This document shows, one piece after another, positions 30,901-39,468 of a stretch of DNA of 64,000 nucleotides. This DNA comes from Chitinophagaceae bacterium (lineage in GTDB: Bacteria; Bacteroidota; Bacteroidia; Chitinophagales; Chitinophagaceae). The position numbers and the translations under genes were made by a program. The notes below the pieces were generated by a model. It did no database searches, was not told the DNA's origin, and worked only from the letters and a program-made list of their open reading frames with translations. How positions within the stretch are numbered: position 1 is the first letter of the stretch; each line of letters begins with the position of its first letter. The stretch lies in NCBI GenBank assembly GCA_016722465.1, contig JADKJC010000004.1, positions 62,001 through 126,000 of the forward strand, given 5' to 3'.

Positions 30901-33900
30901 CTGCCGCTGTTTAGTGTTACCACATCAGGGCTAACGATGCCTGATAAGGCAGCGGAACCTGTATTCAATGCTGCGGTGGTATTACCATCATATATTTTAG
31001 CAGGAGTAACTGTTACTCCTGTGATGCTTAATGGTATCTCTGTTTCACCTAATGCAACATTATTAGAAACATTGCCAGTAGCAAAAGTTGAACTGTTTGA
31101 ATAGCTTGGAGAACTGAATGAAGTGGCATTTGATGTTGAGGCACCGCCACCTTCGCTTCTTATCATTCTTGCCGTACCCGTTGGTGTAACACCGCTGTTG
31201 TTCAATGCTATCGTAAATGCAATGCCTGTTGCATTCTGTGTTACGTTCCAGTACCTGTTGCCAAAGCTGGCTACACTCACTGATGCAGGAACTGCAACAG
31301 GGAAGGCAGCTTCAAATTGTTCCAGCGTAACTGTTTTAGTACCCGGTGCAGCTGCATAAGTAAACACTGCAGGCCGGTAATTGCCAGCTTTACCAATTGG
31401 ATAGGTAAATGGTGTGGTATTGGTAAACGTTTTTGCCAGTTTGCCACTTACATATTTTGCAGAAGTTGCGTTTGTAATGCTGCCTGCTGAACCAATAGTT
31501 AGCGTATTAGAACCTGTCGTCAGTAATCCATTTGCAAAATCAAACACACCACTTACAGTTGTATTAGCGGAAAGTGTTACACCGGCAGTATTGTCAATAG
31601 TAAGGTTGTTTGCACCTGTTAAACCATTACCAGTGTTTTGAGCCGAAGCGGCGTTGTATTTGTAGTTTGCCCCTGCATTGTAAGCCCTGGCACCAGTTGA
31701 TTGTACTGTGCCGGTTGCTCCTGAAGATGTTATACCTGCTGTATTAGCGGTAATAACAGTACCTGCTGAATTGAGTGTAAACGTGCCACTTCCTGTTACT
31801 GTAGATGTTCCAAAATTCACGATAGCACCTGTTGATGGAGTGGGATTGACCGCAAAGTTTACTGTATTGGAAATAGTACCTGCACTCCTGGTGTAAGCCT
31901 GTTCAGTTGTACCTGTAAAATTGATTGTACAAGTTGCATTTGACGACTCAGTCAGCGTACCGCCACTCATTAAAAAATCACCTTTAAGATTGATTGTCGT
32001 AGCACCACCGCCTCCGGCCAAATCGAAGAACGTTCCCCCGGTAATTGAAAGGTCTCCATCTATATTTACTGTCCAAGTATTTGTACCACCTGTACCTCCA
32101 ATATAAAATTCTCCCGCCGATTGGCTCAAATTACCTGATATATTTATTGTTGAAGTAACACCTGAGTTTGAAAGCCTTACTGAACCAGTTCCTGTGTTAC
32201 TAATTGTAAGATTACCATTTACATCAACAAGATTTCCCACAAGAGAAAAATCTCCTGTTTGACCCGTGCTGTTCCATGTTAAATTACCAAAGCCTCCCAC
32301 GGGAGCAAAAGTGGCAACAGTGGGTACCGTACTTGTAACTCCTGTAATATTACAATTAGAGGTTGCTGCCCATGTTGCAGTTGGGATACCACCACCATTT
32401 TTATTGTGATCATAAGTTCCGCCTGCATTAAAGGTTAGTGTGCCGGTTGCTGTAACAGTACCCGATCCACCGGTGTTCCTTAATGTGCCACTTACAGACG
32501 CTGTAGCACCTGAATTAATGGTAAGCGTTATATTATTAACTATCAGCAATCTGCTGGCTGGCACACTCAACGCTCCTGCCACAGCAGCAGTTGCATTCAA
32601 TGAAAGCGAAGTACTGCTGTTCACAGTCAGGTTGCGGAATGTAGTGGTGCCGGTTACTGTTTGCGTTGCACCAACAAAGTCAACCGTTGTTCCTGCATTG
32701 GCTGTAAAGGTTCCGTTGTTTGTCCAGTTGCCTGAAACAGACAGCGTGTTGGAGCCTGTTAGTGTCAGCGTATTTCCCGAATTGATGGTGATATTATTAC
32801 AAACTGCACCTGCTGCATTAATAGTCGGTTGATTTATAACTGATGCAATTGTTACATCAGTTGATGCGGTTGGAATATTGCCACCGCACCAGTTGGCAGT
32901 ATTAAACCAATCGTTATCTGCAGTACCCAACCATGTGCCATCGGCATTCACTGTTATACTGGCAGCTGCATCTGTAAAGCCTGTGCTTCGCTGGCAACCA
33001 TTGTTGTCCTGTATCAAAGTAATTGTATAATTGGTTGTGCCGGGGCTTCCGGGATTAGGCGTTACATTGAATGGAGTTCCACTTGTTACACCGCCTTCAT
33101 TTACAGCGCCCGGGTTATATGTTACAGAGAAAGGTGTTGCACCTGTCAGTGTTGCGGTAAGCTGTCCAATATCACCTGAGCAAATTGAATTGCCGCTGAA
33201 CACAGTTACCTGGGGCAAAGCATTTACAGTATAAACAACCTCATCAAAAGAAGCGGTACATGGGTTGTTGCTGATTGTCCATCTTAACGTATAGGTGCCA
33301 GCCGCTGTTGGGGTAAACGTTGCTGTTGGGTTGTTCAAGCCGCCTGTAATTTGTGCAGTTGATGTGTTCGGCCCTGATGGTATTGTCCAGGCACCTGCAC
33401 CAACCAAGGCTGTATTTGCCCCAAGTGTGAATGGGCCAATACAAAATGCCTGGTCCCCGCCAGCTGCAGCAGTAGTGGGTGGTGCACTTACCACCTGAGT
33501 TTTAAAAGCCGAAGTTGTTCCGCAAGAGCCACCGCTGGTTGTTAATGTCAACGTTGCCGTACCGGTATATAATGCCGGTGCTGTCCATGTAGTATTTAAA
33601 ACGGTTGGCCCCGAATTAAATGTTCCTCCAACACCGCCATCATCCCAGGTACCTCCTGTTGCAGAGCCACCTACCGAACCCCCCAAAGCAGCAGATGTGC
33701 CGCCCTGGCAAATGGCACTGAGTGCACCGCCAACATTTACAGTTGGTGCAGGGTTTATGGTGAGAGTTATTGTTTTGCTGGCAATACAGCCTGCAGCGGT
33801 AGTAACATACATTGTTCCACTATAAGTGGCTGCTGCTACTGAGGCTGGTATGCTGATGCCTGTTACAGTTCCACCGCCGCCTGCAAATGCAAATGCGGTG

Positions 33901-34856
33901 GATGCCTGGTCTGTTAAACCTGCTGTGTTAGCAGCAGCATTCCAGTCAATACTGTACGCTGTTGGGCTGTTAGTAGTAGCTGTGTAAGCAAGTGTTGTAT
34001 TTTGAGAACTGCCGCTAAAGCAAACTGCTGCAGCAGGCTGTGGTGTGCTTGCTGTGGTAATAGTTGGGGTAGCAGTACATGGCCTTAAGGCTATAAGTAT
34101 GGCGCCATGAGGGTCATTTTCATTAGCACTTAATTCGGCTATACCTGTACCTGTTGAACCAGCAGTTGCTTTTAATGCCCAAGCCATTCCAATGCCCATA
34201 TCAGGGCCGGATGGCGCCTGCGTAACGCTAAATATCTGAGTAAGTGATGAAGGAGAAGTAGCTGCCCATCCACTTGCAGTACGGTCATCACCAACCATAC
34301 CAAGCATTACTACCGCAGCATTTGCTGTGGCAGTAGTAATGGCAGTTGCGCTGTAATCATCTGTATTGATACTATTAATTGCAGATGTTAGTACTGCTAC
34401 ATCAAGAGGGCCTCCTGAAACTCCGCCAGTAACGGCAACACCCCTTAAAGCAGCAATGCCGCCTTGAGAAGATTCTACATCAGCATCGAGTGTAAAGCTA
34501 AAATTAGTTGCATCCACATCACCTGACGTAGCTACTTTATATAAAACGGTTCCCCACCAACTGTCGCTTCCAGCATTACCGATTTCTTCACCTGCAATCA
34601 ATGTCCATCCTGAACCGGTAGCGTTAGACAGGTTCTGGTTATCACCATTATCTACCTGAATCAGGACTGCCACCATCAAATCGCCTACTGCAAGGTTAGT
34701 CGGTTTATTTACTGAAAGCGTGGTACCAGATGCCTGCTGGTTGGTTTGAGAACCTGTTACCAGTGTTATTTGCCCGAATGAAGCAGTTACAAAAAACAAA
34801 TTCGCCATCAGCAACGCAATGGCGGACAATCCGGGTTTGTGCAGCATTTTTTTCAT
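27915..34856 (-). CDS. Giant YDG/solenoid surface protein with T9SS type A sorting domain
   Basis: The frame is open from 35120, but the convincing start is the ATG at 34856 opening a signal peptide (MKKMLHKPGLSAIALLMANL, cleavage near SFGQ), giving 2,313 residues; an ATG at 34888 is an alternative. Order: an N-terminal adhesin-like domain (GDLMVAVLIQVDNGDNQ); Ig-like PKD/SprB-type segments with TINPAPTV linkers; a NDWFNTANWCGG solenoid with many GTGTFT/NSG strands; three YDG domains (AKIYDGNTT, TKIYDGGNS, TKFYDGDNS) and an MBG-like unit; then the FKSDNTG / VERYIPNNGFRSWRLL module shared with the facing gene; a fibronectin-like domain (VDWKVAAERGIRNYEVERS); and a type A sorting domain (SPNPVENGIMNF ... 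QTLFVNKK). It is exported by T9SS, probably as a surface adhesin. Unlike the facing gene its frame is intact. Confidence 0.88.
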   Translation of the reverse strand: MKKMLHKPGLSAIALLMANLFFVTASFGQITLVTGSQTNQQASGTTLSVNKPTNLAVGDLMVAVLIQVDNGDNQNLSNATGSGWTLIAGEEIGNAGSDSWWGTVLYKVATSGDVDATNFSFTLDADVESSQGGIAALRGVAVTGGVSGGPLDVAVLTSAINSINTDDYSATAITTATANAAVVMLGMVGDDRTASGWAATSPSSLTQIFSVTQAPSGPDMGIGMAWALKATAGSTGTGIAELSANENDPHGAILIALRPCTATPTITTASTPQPAAAVCFSGSSQNTTLAYTATTNSPTAYSIDWNAAANTAGLTDQASTAFAFAGGGGTVTGISIPASVAAATYSGTMYVTTAAGCIASKTITLTINPAPTVNVGGALSAICQGGTSAALGGSVGGSATGGTWDDGGVGGTFNSGPTVLNTTWTAPALYTGTATLTLTTSGGSCGTTSAFKTQVVSAPPTTAAAGGDQAFCIGPFTLGANTALVGAGAWTIPSGPNTSTAQITGGLNNPTATFTPTAAGTYTLRWTISNNPCTASFDEVVYTVNALPQVTVFSGNSICSGDIGQLTATLTGATPFSVTYNPGAVNEGGVTSGTPFNVTPNPGSPGTTNYTITLIQDNNGCQRSTGFTDAAASITVNADGTWLGTADNDWFNTANWCGGNIPTASTDVTIASVINQPTINAAGAVCNNITINSGNTLTLTGSNTLSVSGNWTNNGTFTANAGTTVDFVGATQTVTGTTTFRNLTVNSSTSLSLNATAAVAGALSVPASRLLIVNNITLTINSGATASVSGTLRNTGGSGTVTATGTLTFNAGGTYDHNKNGGGIPTATWAATSNCNITGVTSTVPTVATFAPVGGFGNLTWNSTGQTGDFSLVGNLVDVNGNLTISNTGTGSVRLSNSGVTSTINISGNLSQSAGEFYIGGTGGTNTWTVNIDGDLSITGGTFFDLAGGGGATTINLKGDFLMSGGTLTESSNATCTINFTGTTEQAYTRSAGTISNTVNFAVNPTPSTGAIVNFGTSTVTGSGTFTLNSAGTVITANTAGITSSGATGTVQSTGARAYNAGANYKYNAASAQNTGNGLTGANNLTIDNTAGVTLSANTTVSGVFDFANGLLTTGSNTLTIGSAGSITNATSAKYVSGKLAKTFTNTTPFTYPIGKAGNYRPAVFTYAAAPGTKTVTLEQFEAAFPVAVPASVSVASFGNRYWNVTQNATGIAFTIALNNSGVTPTGTARMIRSEGGGASTSNATSFSSPSYSNSSTFATGNVSNNVALGETEIPLSITGVTVTPAKIYDGNTTAALNTGSAALSGIVSPDVVTLNSGSAAGVYDDKHVGTGKNITVTGFTLAGANAGAYALPTPSQVSGLTADITIRNITVTAATDTKIYDGGNSSAVVPIYTLQAGDVTGTAPIQTFDNKNAGTGKTLTASGLIINDGNSGNNYNISYTTDNTGEIQVRNITVTAVTDTKFYDGDNSSAAVPTYTLQAGDATGTVPTQTFDNANVGTGKTLTASGLVINDGNGGANYNIGYATNNTGVINQLGITVTPDAGQFKVFGDADPTFSYTNTPSLIGGDLFTGALSRAAGEAIGTYAYTLGTLTAGGNYSLSLGGSNTFEIQAISQSNADFRSKANGNFSSAGTWEYDLGGGNWQNASQAPGIANSVSITHDVSLDQNFTVGATRTFDLGTGAIFTVNPTRTFTVAGTANFTGKPVTFKSDNTGYGSLGQVTGTLNGATDVTVERYIPNNGFRSWRLLSVPTFGNGQTIRQAWQEGTANPLPLQNNLSNYGTQITGAGLNVAASQAAGFDNAGSTASLLSWNGTSWTGATTTLQAIAGQKAWFLYVRGERSKGVTGLSSDASATTLRTNGTIYTGDQVNNISANSFALVPNLYPSAIDFTGLTRTGGVSNLFYIWDSKKLNGTSLGIYQTFSGTNGFNCLISGGSYTLGQPNTAIESGQAFFVQTGGTSGTITLKESSKSSGSNGNLGFRPSTAPSKIDSRLYNVNSNIMVDANVVVFDGAYSNAVDGDDAPKLSNPGENVGIKRDNTTLAIEGRQPAANNDVVPFWMWNMQQQLYKFEFVASNMNTPGLTAVLEDSYLNTSTTLDLAGNTAVNFTVDGNPASSVANRFRIVFKQAAPLPVSFISISANRSNAGVKVDWKVAAERGIRNYEVERSTDGSNFTIVGSVTAAGNSSTDLTYSITDAAAPATAIFYRVKSNGTAGDIKYSSIVKIAAGSVKQGYAVSPNPVENGIMNFQFKNQPAGKYSVRILNTEGQRILLNTISHAGGSSNQLIELPETMSRGTYQVEIIAPDNTRTVQTLFVNKK
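30256..30753 (-). repeat. Two tandem 249-bp YDG units
   Basis: Two neighbouring YDG domains of 83 residues (TDTKIYDGGNSS and TDTKFYDGDNSS) recur with a 249-bp period; matching bases start at 30724 and 30475. A third, more diverged YDG unit precedes them. Confidence 0.75.
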
Positions 34857-35628
34857 AAATAAAAATTTAGATGAATTACTGGGGCCATGCATTGTATTGC
34901 CCTCCCCGGTGTTTTTAATGAGTAGTAGTTGCGTCATGACTGGTTGATTTATTAGTGGTAGATGTGTATGAGCAGGAAAAAATTGCAGATTGGAATAAGA
35001 AGAGGATTTACTGCTGCTGCCAATCTTTAATAAATTGTCAAGGATCAGGAAACTGTATCTCATTTTGTTTATGCAGTTATGCAAAACATCCTGTATAAGC
35101 GCATGAATAAATTCTCCCATGGTTATTTAATTTATATTGACAATACAGTACATGGCAGACGTGTTCCGCAATGCCAGTGCAGAGGCAATAAATTTTTATT
35201 AAATAAAAATTTTTACTTGGGAGTTATGCAAACAGAGATACGTCCTTGATAAGATGATTGGATCGGGTTCAAAAAAAGATATGATATGGTGGTTAAAAAA
35301 AGGTATTGGGTACTTGTGGTAAAAAGGTAAATGGAATTGGAATTATAAGGGTGTTAAGCAGAGAGATATTGGTTGATTTGAATTCGAAGATAGAAGGATT
35401 ATTTATTTCAAACAAAATTTTTTTTTATATACTACAAATTTAGTAGACTTGTACAAAGGGCTATTTTATAAATCCAAGACTAATTATATTTCCAGTCCTC
35501 TGATTATTAAGTTGTTGTTTAAGTCATCTGCTTAATAATACCCATTCAGGTTATTTTATGATATTTATTAAACGGTACAAAAAAAGGCTGCAGTATAGTG
35601 CAGCCTTTGTATTTATCCTGATAAATGT
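34857..35628. other. Long non-coding stretch upstream of the giant minus-strand gene
   Basis: About 770 bp, very AT-rich around 35170-35580. The 34857-35120 part is open in the giant gene's frame but reads like untranslated leader. Candidate minus-strand promoter parts are TAAATTTG at 35442-35435, and TTTG near 35413-35416 placed 20 bp before TATCTTCG at 35392-35385. A short dyad (CTAC/GTAG around AAATTTA) lies at 35432-35446. No gene is supported. Confidence 0.4.
35583..35608 (-). terminator. Intrinsic terminator of the HtrA gene
   Basis: A 10-bp perfect stem (AAAGGCTGCA against TGCAGCCTTT), 6-nt loop and an AT-rich tail, ~20 bp beyond the stop codon on the minus strand. Confidence 0.8.
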
Positions 35629-37161
35629 TTATTCCTCTTCCAATGATATCGGGTAATCATACAATGCATCATACCCGGGATAAAAACCACTGATGGTAAT
35701 TGATTTTGCATCCCCAATGGCTTTGCCCAATTCTTCATTGTTTTTTACATCCTTATCGTTTACTTTAATAATGATAAAACCATCCCTCATTCTTGTCTGG
35801 TCTTTTAAAGCGCCCTCATTGATCTTTTTTACAACTACGCCACCTGCAACCCCAAATTCTTTTGCTTTTTTGGCATCCAGGTTTACAAAGTCTGCACCTA
35901 ATTTTGATAAAGCGGTATTGTCAACTTTCACAATATCAAAAGTACCCATCTTGTTTTTTAAAGTGGCTGTTACAGAAGATTCCTTCCCGTTTCTAGAATA
36001 AACAAGGGTTATTTTATCGCCGGGTTTATACCGTGTTACCATTTCCTGCAGTTCGGAAGGAACAGTTACTTCGCTGCCATTCAGGCTCCTGATGATATCA
36101 CCTTTTTTCAAGCCGGCATCCAATGCGGCACTGCCCGAAGCAACATCAGTAATTACCAATCCATCACCTGTATAATTCAGGTTCAGTTTTTCTTTTTGCT
36201 CCCTAGGGATATCGTTGGTATTAGCAGTTGATACGCCAAGGAAGCCTCTTTGTACATTGCCGTACTTGATCAGGTCATCCACCACTTTTTTAACTATGTT
36301 AACCGGTATTGCATAAGAGTAGCCTGAGTAATAACCGGTAGGAGAGGCAATGGCAGAGTTGATACCAATCAATACACCATTGGTATTAATCAACGCACCA
36401 CCACTGTTACCCTGGTTCACTGCAGCATCTGTCTGTATAAATGATTCAACAGGAGAATTGTTCTTTGTTCCTTTGTTCAAACCAAGGCTTCTGGCTTTTG
36501 CGCTGATGATGCCTGCTGTTACCGTTGTTTCAAGATTTAACGGGTAGCCAAGCGCCAATACCCACTGCCCGATCTTTACATCATCTGAATTGCCATACAA
36601 TAAAAAAGGCAGGGCAGCTGCTTCAATTTTTATCACCGCCAGGTCATAGGCCGGGTCGGTTCCAATTACTTTGGCGGTATATGATTTTTTATTGTTGAGG
36701 GTTACGGTCACCTCATCTGCATTTTCAACCACATGGTTATTGGTAACAATATACCCGTCATCACTGATGATAACGCCGGAACCGGAAGCCCGCTGTTCAG
36801 GTACATAACCATTTCCCCTTCCAAAAAACTGGTTGAAAAGATCATCATCAAACAGGTCGCCAAATGGATTGGCAGGCCGCTGTGTGCGTGGCAGGTTATT
36901 GCTTACCTGCTTGGCATTTGTTTTTGTTTTGATGTGCACAACGGCTGGCAATGCTGCTGCGGCCGGTTGCGTAAAATCAACTGCACCCGGCGGGTTGTTA
37001 TTGTCATTCAATCCTGCAAACTTATAATTGGAAGGAATAACACCGTTTTGCTGGCCAGCGTACAGATTGCTGGGCTGCACAAATTTTCCATAACCCCACA
37101 CAACGGCAAAAGCGGTTATGGCACTGATAGCAATTGTTGAAAATACTTGCTTTAGTTTCAT
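35629..37161 (-). CDS. htrA: HtrA/DegP-family periplasmic serine protease with two PDZ domains
   Basis: 510 residues. An N-terminal hydrophobic segment (~7-25) targets or anchors it in the periplasm. The trypsin-like domain has the full triad: H143 in IVTNNHVVE, D173 in TDPAYDLAVIK and S253 in NQGNSGGALIN. The first PDZ domain spans ~300-395 (RGFLGVS, GSAALDAGLKKGDII) and a second, shorter one covers ~400-490 (GGVVVKKI, MRDGFIIIKVND). The family degrades or refolds damaged envelope proteins under stress. The C-terminal GYDALYDYPISLEEE tail is acidic. It has its own terminator and is probably monocistronic. Confidence 0.94.
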   Translation of the reverse strand: MKLKQVFSTIAISAITAFAVVWGYGKFVQPSNLYAGQQNGVIPSNYKFAGLNDNNNPPGAVDFTQPAAAALPAVVHIKTKTNAKQVSNNLPRTQRPANPFGDLFDDDLFNQFFGRGNGYVPEQRASGSGVIISDDGYIVTNNHVVENADEVTVTLNNKKSYTAKVIGTDPAYDLAVIKIEAAALPFLLYGNSDDVKIGQWVLALGYPLNLETTVTAGIISAKARSLGLNKGTKNNSPVESFIQTDAAVNQGNSGGALINTNGVLIGINSAIASPTGYYSGYSYAIPVNIVKKVVDDLIKYGNVQRGFLGVSTANTNDIPREQKEKLNLNYTGDGLVITDVASGSAALDAGLKKGDIIRSLNGSEVTVPSELQEMVTRYKPGDKITLVYSRNGKESSVTATLKNKMGTFDIVKVDNTALSKLGADFVNLDAKKAKEFGVAGGVVVKKINEGALKDQTRMRDGFIIIKVNDKDVKNNEELGKAIGDAKSITISGFYPGYDALYDYPISLEEE

Positions 37162-37311
37162 CTGTTGTAATGTTTAGTTTTTCTAAAATTTATTGCAGGC
37201 TAAAAAATGTCAATTTTTATGCCTGACACCACAAAATAACGTTGCACTGACAAAATGAGATTTACCAATGCCCACCTTTAACAATTAATTAGTAAGACTT
37301 TCGTAGATCGT

Positions 37312-38304
37312 TTATAAAGTTAGTAAAAACTGAACCGTATCTACACCATCGGCATAATCCATCAGGCCGGGCATTTGAGCCTTGCCAAAGGGTACATCCA
37401 TTCCAACAATGCACTGCACATCTTTATTATCTTTCAGCGATGCCATTACAGTCTCCGGATCAGTGTAAAAGCTGTAATTGAGCTGACTGATAGGGGAGAA
37501 AAGTGATTCATTCTCCACCAGTAAGGCCGTTTCATTGGTCATATAAAACCGGTTGTTCATAATGTGCAGGCTCAGGTTATAATCGAAATTGTTCCGGTAT
37601 TTATTATGGTCGGCAAAATATTTATACCGGTGAAATGATTTCAATAAGGGCACAAAATCATATTTCTCCGGTACATAGATTTTTGTGACATTTCTGCAAC
37701 CCAATCCAAAATAAACATGGATATCATCTGACAATTTTTCAAGTTCTGCCTCCGTTTCATCCCCTTTTAAAATGGCTATGGAGGTGCGGTTGCGTCTTAT
37801 GATGCTCGGGTACCTGGCAAAATAATAATCAAAATAAACTGCACTGTTATTACTGCCGGTGGCAATATAAGCATCGCAACCTTTCAGCATAGATGCAATG
37901 TTTACACAGTTTTGCATGGCTACTTCCCAACTGTACATTTTCTGGAGCAGGTGTTTCAGCAGCACATCATCCTTACTGGATAATTTGATGGTTTGCCGGT
38001 GGCCTGTAACAAATGCTGCTAAAAAATCATGAAAGCCCACCAACGGGATATTACCCGCCATCACAATGCCCACATTTTTTGGCGTGATGGTATCATCTAT
38101 ATGGTAATGCCCGGCCCATGCTGCCAGCTTGCTTTCATCTAAAAATTGTTCTGTAATATTTTTTATGGAAAGATCAATGAATTCGGGGGTAAACCAGCCA
38201 TTGGCACGGGATGCTTTTTCTTTTATTTCCTGCCATTCTGCTCCGTTTTCCAGCAAGTATTTTTTAAGTTCCTGTAATAATATAATCCGATTTTGTAATT
38301 TCAT
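37312..38304 (-). CDS. Acyl-CoA reductase (LuxC/ALDH-like)
   Basis: The frame opens at 38349, but the ATG at 38304 (MKLQNRIILLQELKKYL) is favoured because the upstream codons overlap the divergent ferredoxin promoter region; this gives 330 residues. The Rossmann part (GIVMAGNIPLVGFHDFLAAF), the LSSKDDVL segment and the cysteine-bearing YFGLGCRNVTKIYVP with the expected thioester nucleophile mark the acyl-CoA reductase family. These enzymes reduce acyl-CoA to aldehyde with NAD(P)H. In Bacteroidota this gene commonly stands back to back with a 4Fe-4S ferredoxin, as it does here. The physiological substrate is unknown. Confidence 0.85.
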   Translation of the reverse strand: MKLQNRIILLQELKKYLLENGAEWQEIKEKASRANGWFTPEFIDLSIKNITEQFLDESKLAAWAGHYHIDDTITPKNVGIVMAGNIPLVGFHDFLAAFVTGHRQTIKLSSKDDVLLKHLLQKMYSWEVAMQNCVNIASMLKGCDAYIATGSNNSAVYFDYYFARYPSIIRRNRTSIAILKGDETEAELEKLSDDIHVYFGLGCRNVTKIYVPEKYDFVPLLKSFHRYKYFADHNKYRNNFDYNLSLHIMNNRFYMTNETALLVENESLFSPISQLNYSFYTDPETVMASLKDNKDVQCIVGMDVPFGKAQMPGLMDYADGVDTVQFLLTL

Positions 38305-38323
38305 CCTGATAGGCTTAATTTTG
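38293..38323 (+). promoter_or_regulatory. Promoter of the ferredoxin gene
   Basis: TTTTG ending at 38295 (-33 element) and TAATTTTG at 38316-38323 (-7 element, exact TAnnTTTG) are separated by 20 bp, the preferred spacing in Bacteroidota. The ferredoxin ATG lies 43 bp downstream. It overlaps the 5' end of the divergent acyl-CoA reductase gene. Confidence 0.6.
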
Positions 38324-38366
38324 TGAGACAAATTTCGCATTTCCATCATTCTAAATCAAAACTATA

Positions 38367-38714
38367 ATGGCTATTAAGATTACCGATGAGTGCATCAACT
38401 GCGGCGCCTGCGAACCAGAGTGTCCGAATAATGCAATTTATGAAGGTGGTGTTGAATGGGCAGTTGCCGATGGCACCACAGTAAAAGGTTCCTTTACTTT
38501 ATTAGACGGTTCGGTTGTTGACGCCGATGCCAGGCAGGCTCCTGTCAGCAACGACATGTATTACATCACGCCCAACAAATGCACAGAATGCCAGGGCTTT
38601 CATGAAGAGCCGCAGTGTGCCGCCGTTTGCCCGGTGGATTGCTGTGTACCGGATGACATGTACCAGGAAACTGTTGATCAGCTGATGGCGAAGAAGCAAG
38701 CATTGCATAATTAA
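38367..38714 (+). CDS. 4Fe-4S dicluster ferredoxin
   Basis: 115 residues. The first cluster set is [12 protein letters not shown] (C9, C12, C15, C19). The second is C72-x2-C75-x8-C84-x3-C88 ([18 protein letters not shown]), the longer spacing typical of Alvin-like bacterial 2[4Fe-4S] ferredoxins. The ~40-residue insert between the clusters is common in Bacteroidota homologues. It carries low-potential electrons in the cytosol. It is divergent from the acyl-CoA reductase, has a good promoter and ends at a strong terminator, so it is probably monocistronic. Confidence 0.93.
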   Translation: MAIKITDECINCGACEPECPNNAIYEGGVEWAVADGTTVKGSFTLLDGSVVDADARQAPVSNDMYYITPNKCTECQGFHEEPQCAAVCPVDCCVPDDMYQETVDQLMAKKQALHN

Positions 38715-38789
38715 TTATTGCAACACTTATAAACGCTTTATCAAGGCCTGTAAAAAGGCTATTACAAGCAGGTGATATTTCCTGCATCC

Positions 38790-38825
38790 GGCGAAGGTAT
38801 TGTACAATACTTTCGCCTTTTTTAT
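38790..38825 (+). terminator. Intrinsic terminator after the ferredoxin gene
   Basis: A 13-bp stem (GGCGAAGGTATTG against CAATACTTTCGCC, one G-T pair), 2-nt loop and a long T run. Its position shows that the next gene cannot start at the in-frame ATG at 38800. Confidence 0.85.
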
Positions 38826-38859
38826 TTTTCATAAAATGCCTTTTAATTTTATTCTGCGT

Positions 38860-39327
38860 ATGAATAAATTGATACTCCTGCTTTTTACACTGTTTGTTTT
38901 GTTCTCCTGCAACACCCGGGCAAAGAAGGAGAATGAAGAGGATAAAACTGCTTCGTTAAAACTGGCGATCCTGGATACCGATAGGGCCTTTTCTGCCATG
39001 AGTGAAGAAAAGGGTTTGAGATCTGCTTTTATAGAATTTATCGACAGCAATGGGGTGCTGCTAAGGCCGGGTACGGTACCCCTTACCGGAGGGGATGCTA
39101 TGGATTTTATTACTCAAAGCAATGATTCCACTTTTACCATGACCTGGGAACCCAGGAGTGCTGATATCTCATCTTCCGGCGACCTCGGGTATACCTATGG
39201 GCTTTATTCTGTTCAGCCAACAACAGGCGATAGTGTCATTTATGGCTCGTATGTCACTATTTGGAAACGACAGCCCGATGGGAAGTGGAAATTCATCCTG
39301 CAATCTGGCAACGAGGGGGTGGAGTAA
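38860..39327 (+). CDS. NTF2-like (DUF4440/SnoaL) lipoprotein
   Basis: The frame opens at 38800 inside the preceding terminator. The ATG at 38860 starts a lipoprotein signal (MNKLILLLFTLFVLFSC), giving 155 residues. The mature part begins with a lysine/glutamate-rich linker, then an NTF2-like fold: ILDTDRAFSAMSEEKGLRSAF, DSNGVLLRPGT and the closing YVTIWKRQPDGKWKFILQSG. These match DUF4440 proteins, often small-ligand binders or orphan enzymes; no catalytic residues are evident. Function unknown, located at the envelope. Confidence 0.8.
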   Translation: MNKLILLLFTLFVLFSCNTRAKKENEEDKTASLKLAILDTDRAFSAMSEEKGLRSAFIEFIDSNGVLLRPGTVPLTGGDAMDFITQSNDSTFTMTWEPRSADISSSGDLGYTYGLYSVQPTTGDSVIYGSYVTIWKRQPDGKWKFILQSGNEGVE

Positions 39328-39329
39328 GT

Positions 39330-39468
39330 AAAAAGTTAAAAGGCAAAAGTTAAAAGGAGCCGTTTGTGAAAGATAACATCTTTTCTATATTTTTACCACC
39401 TGATAAAAGGAGGGCATTTAAAGCCTGATTCCTTTTTTTGATTTTATACTTTTAACTTTTCACTTTTG
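39330..39468. repeat. Intergenic spacer bounded by AT-rich inverted arms
   Basis: The left arm near 39332-39357 is built of AGTTAAAAGGCAAAAG repeats. The right arm near 39449-39468 (CTTTTAACTTTTCACTTTTG) is its approximate reverse complement. The same layout recurs in other intergenic regions of this window with different arm sequences. Confidence 0.5.

Noticed and set aside
38800..38859. Upstream in-frame start for the NTF2-like lipoprotein
   Set aside because: It lies inside the ferredoxin terminator and precedes a complete lipoprotein signal that starts at 38860.
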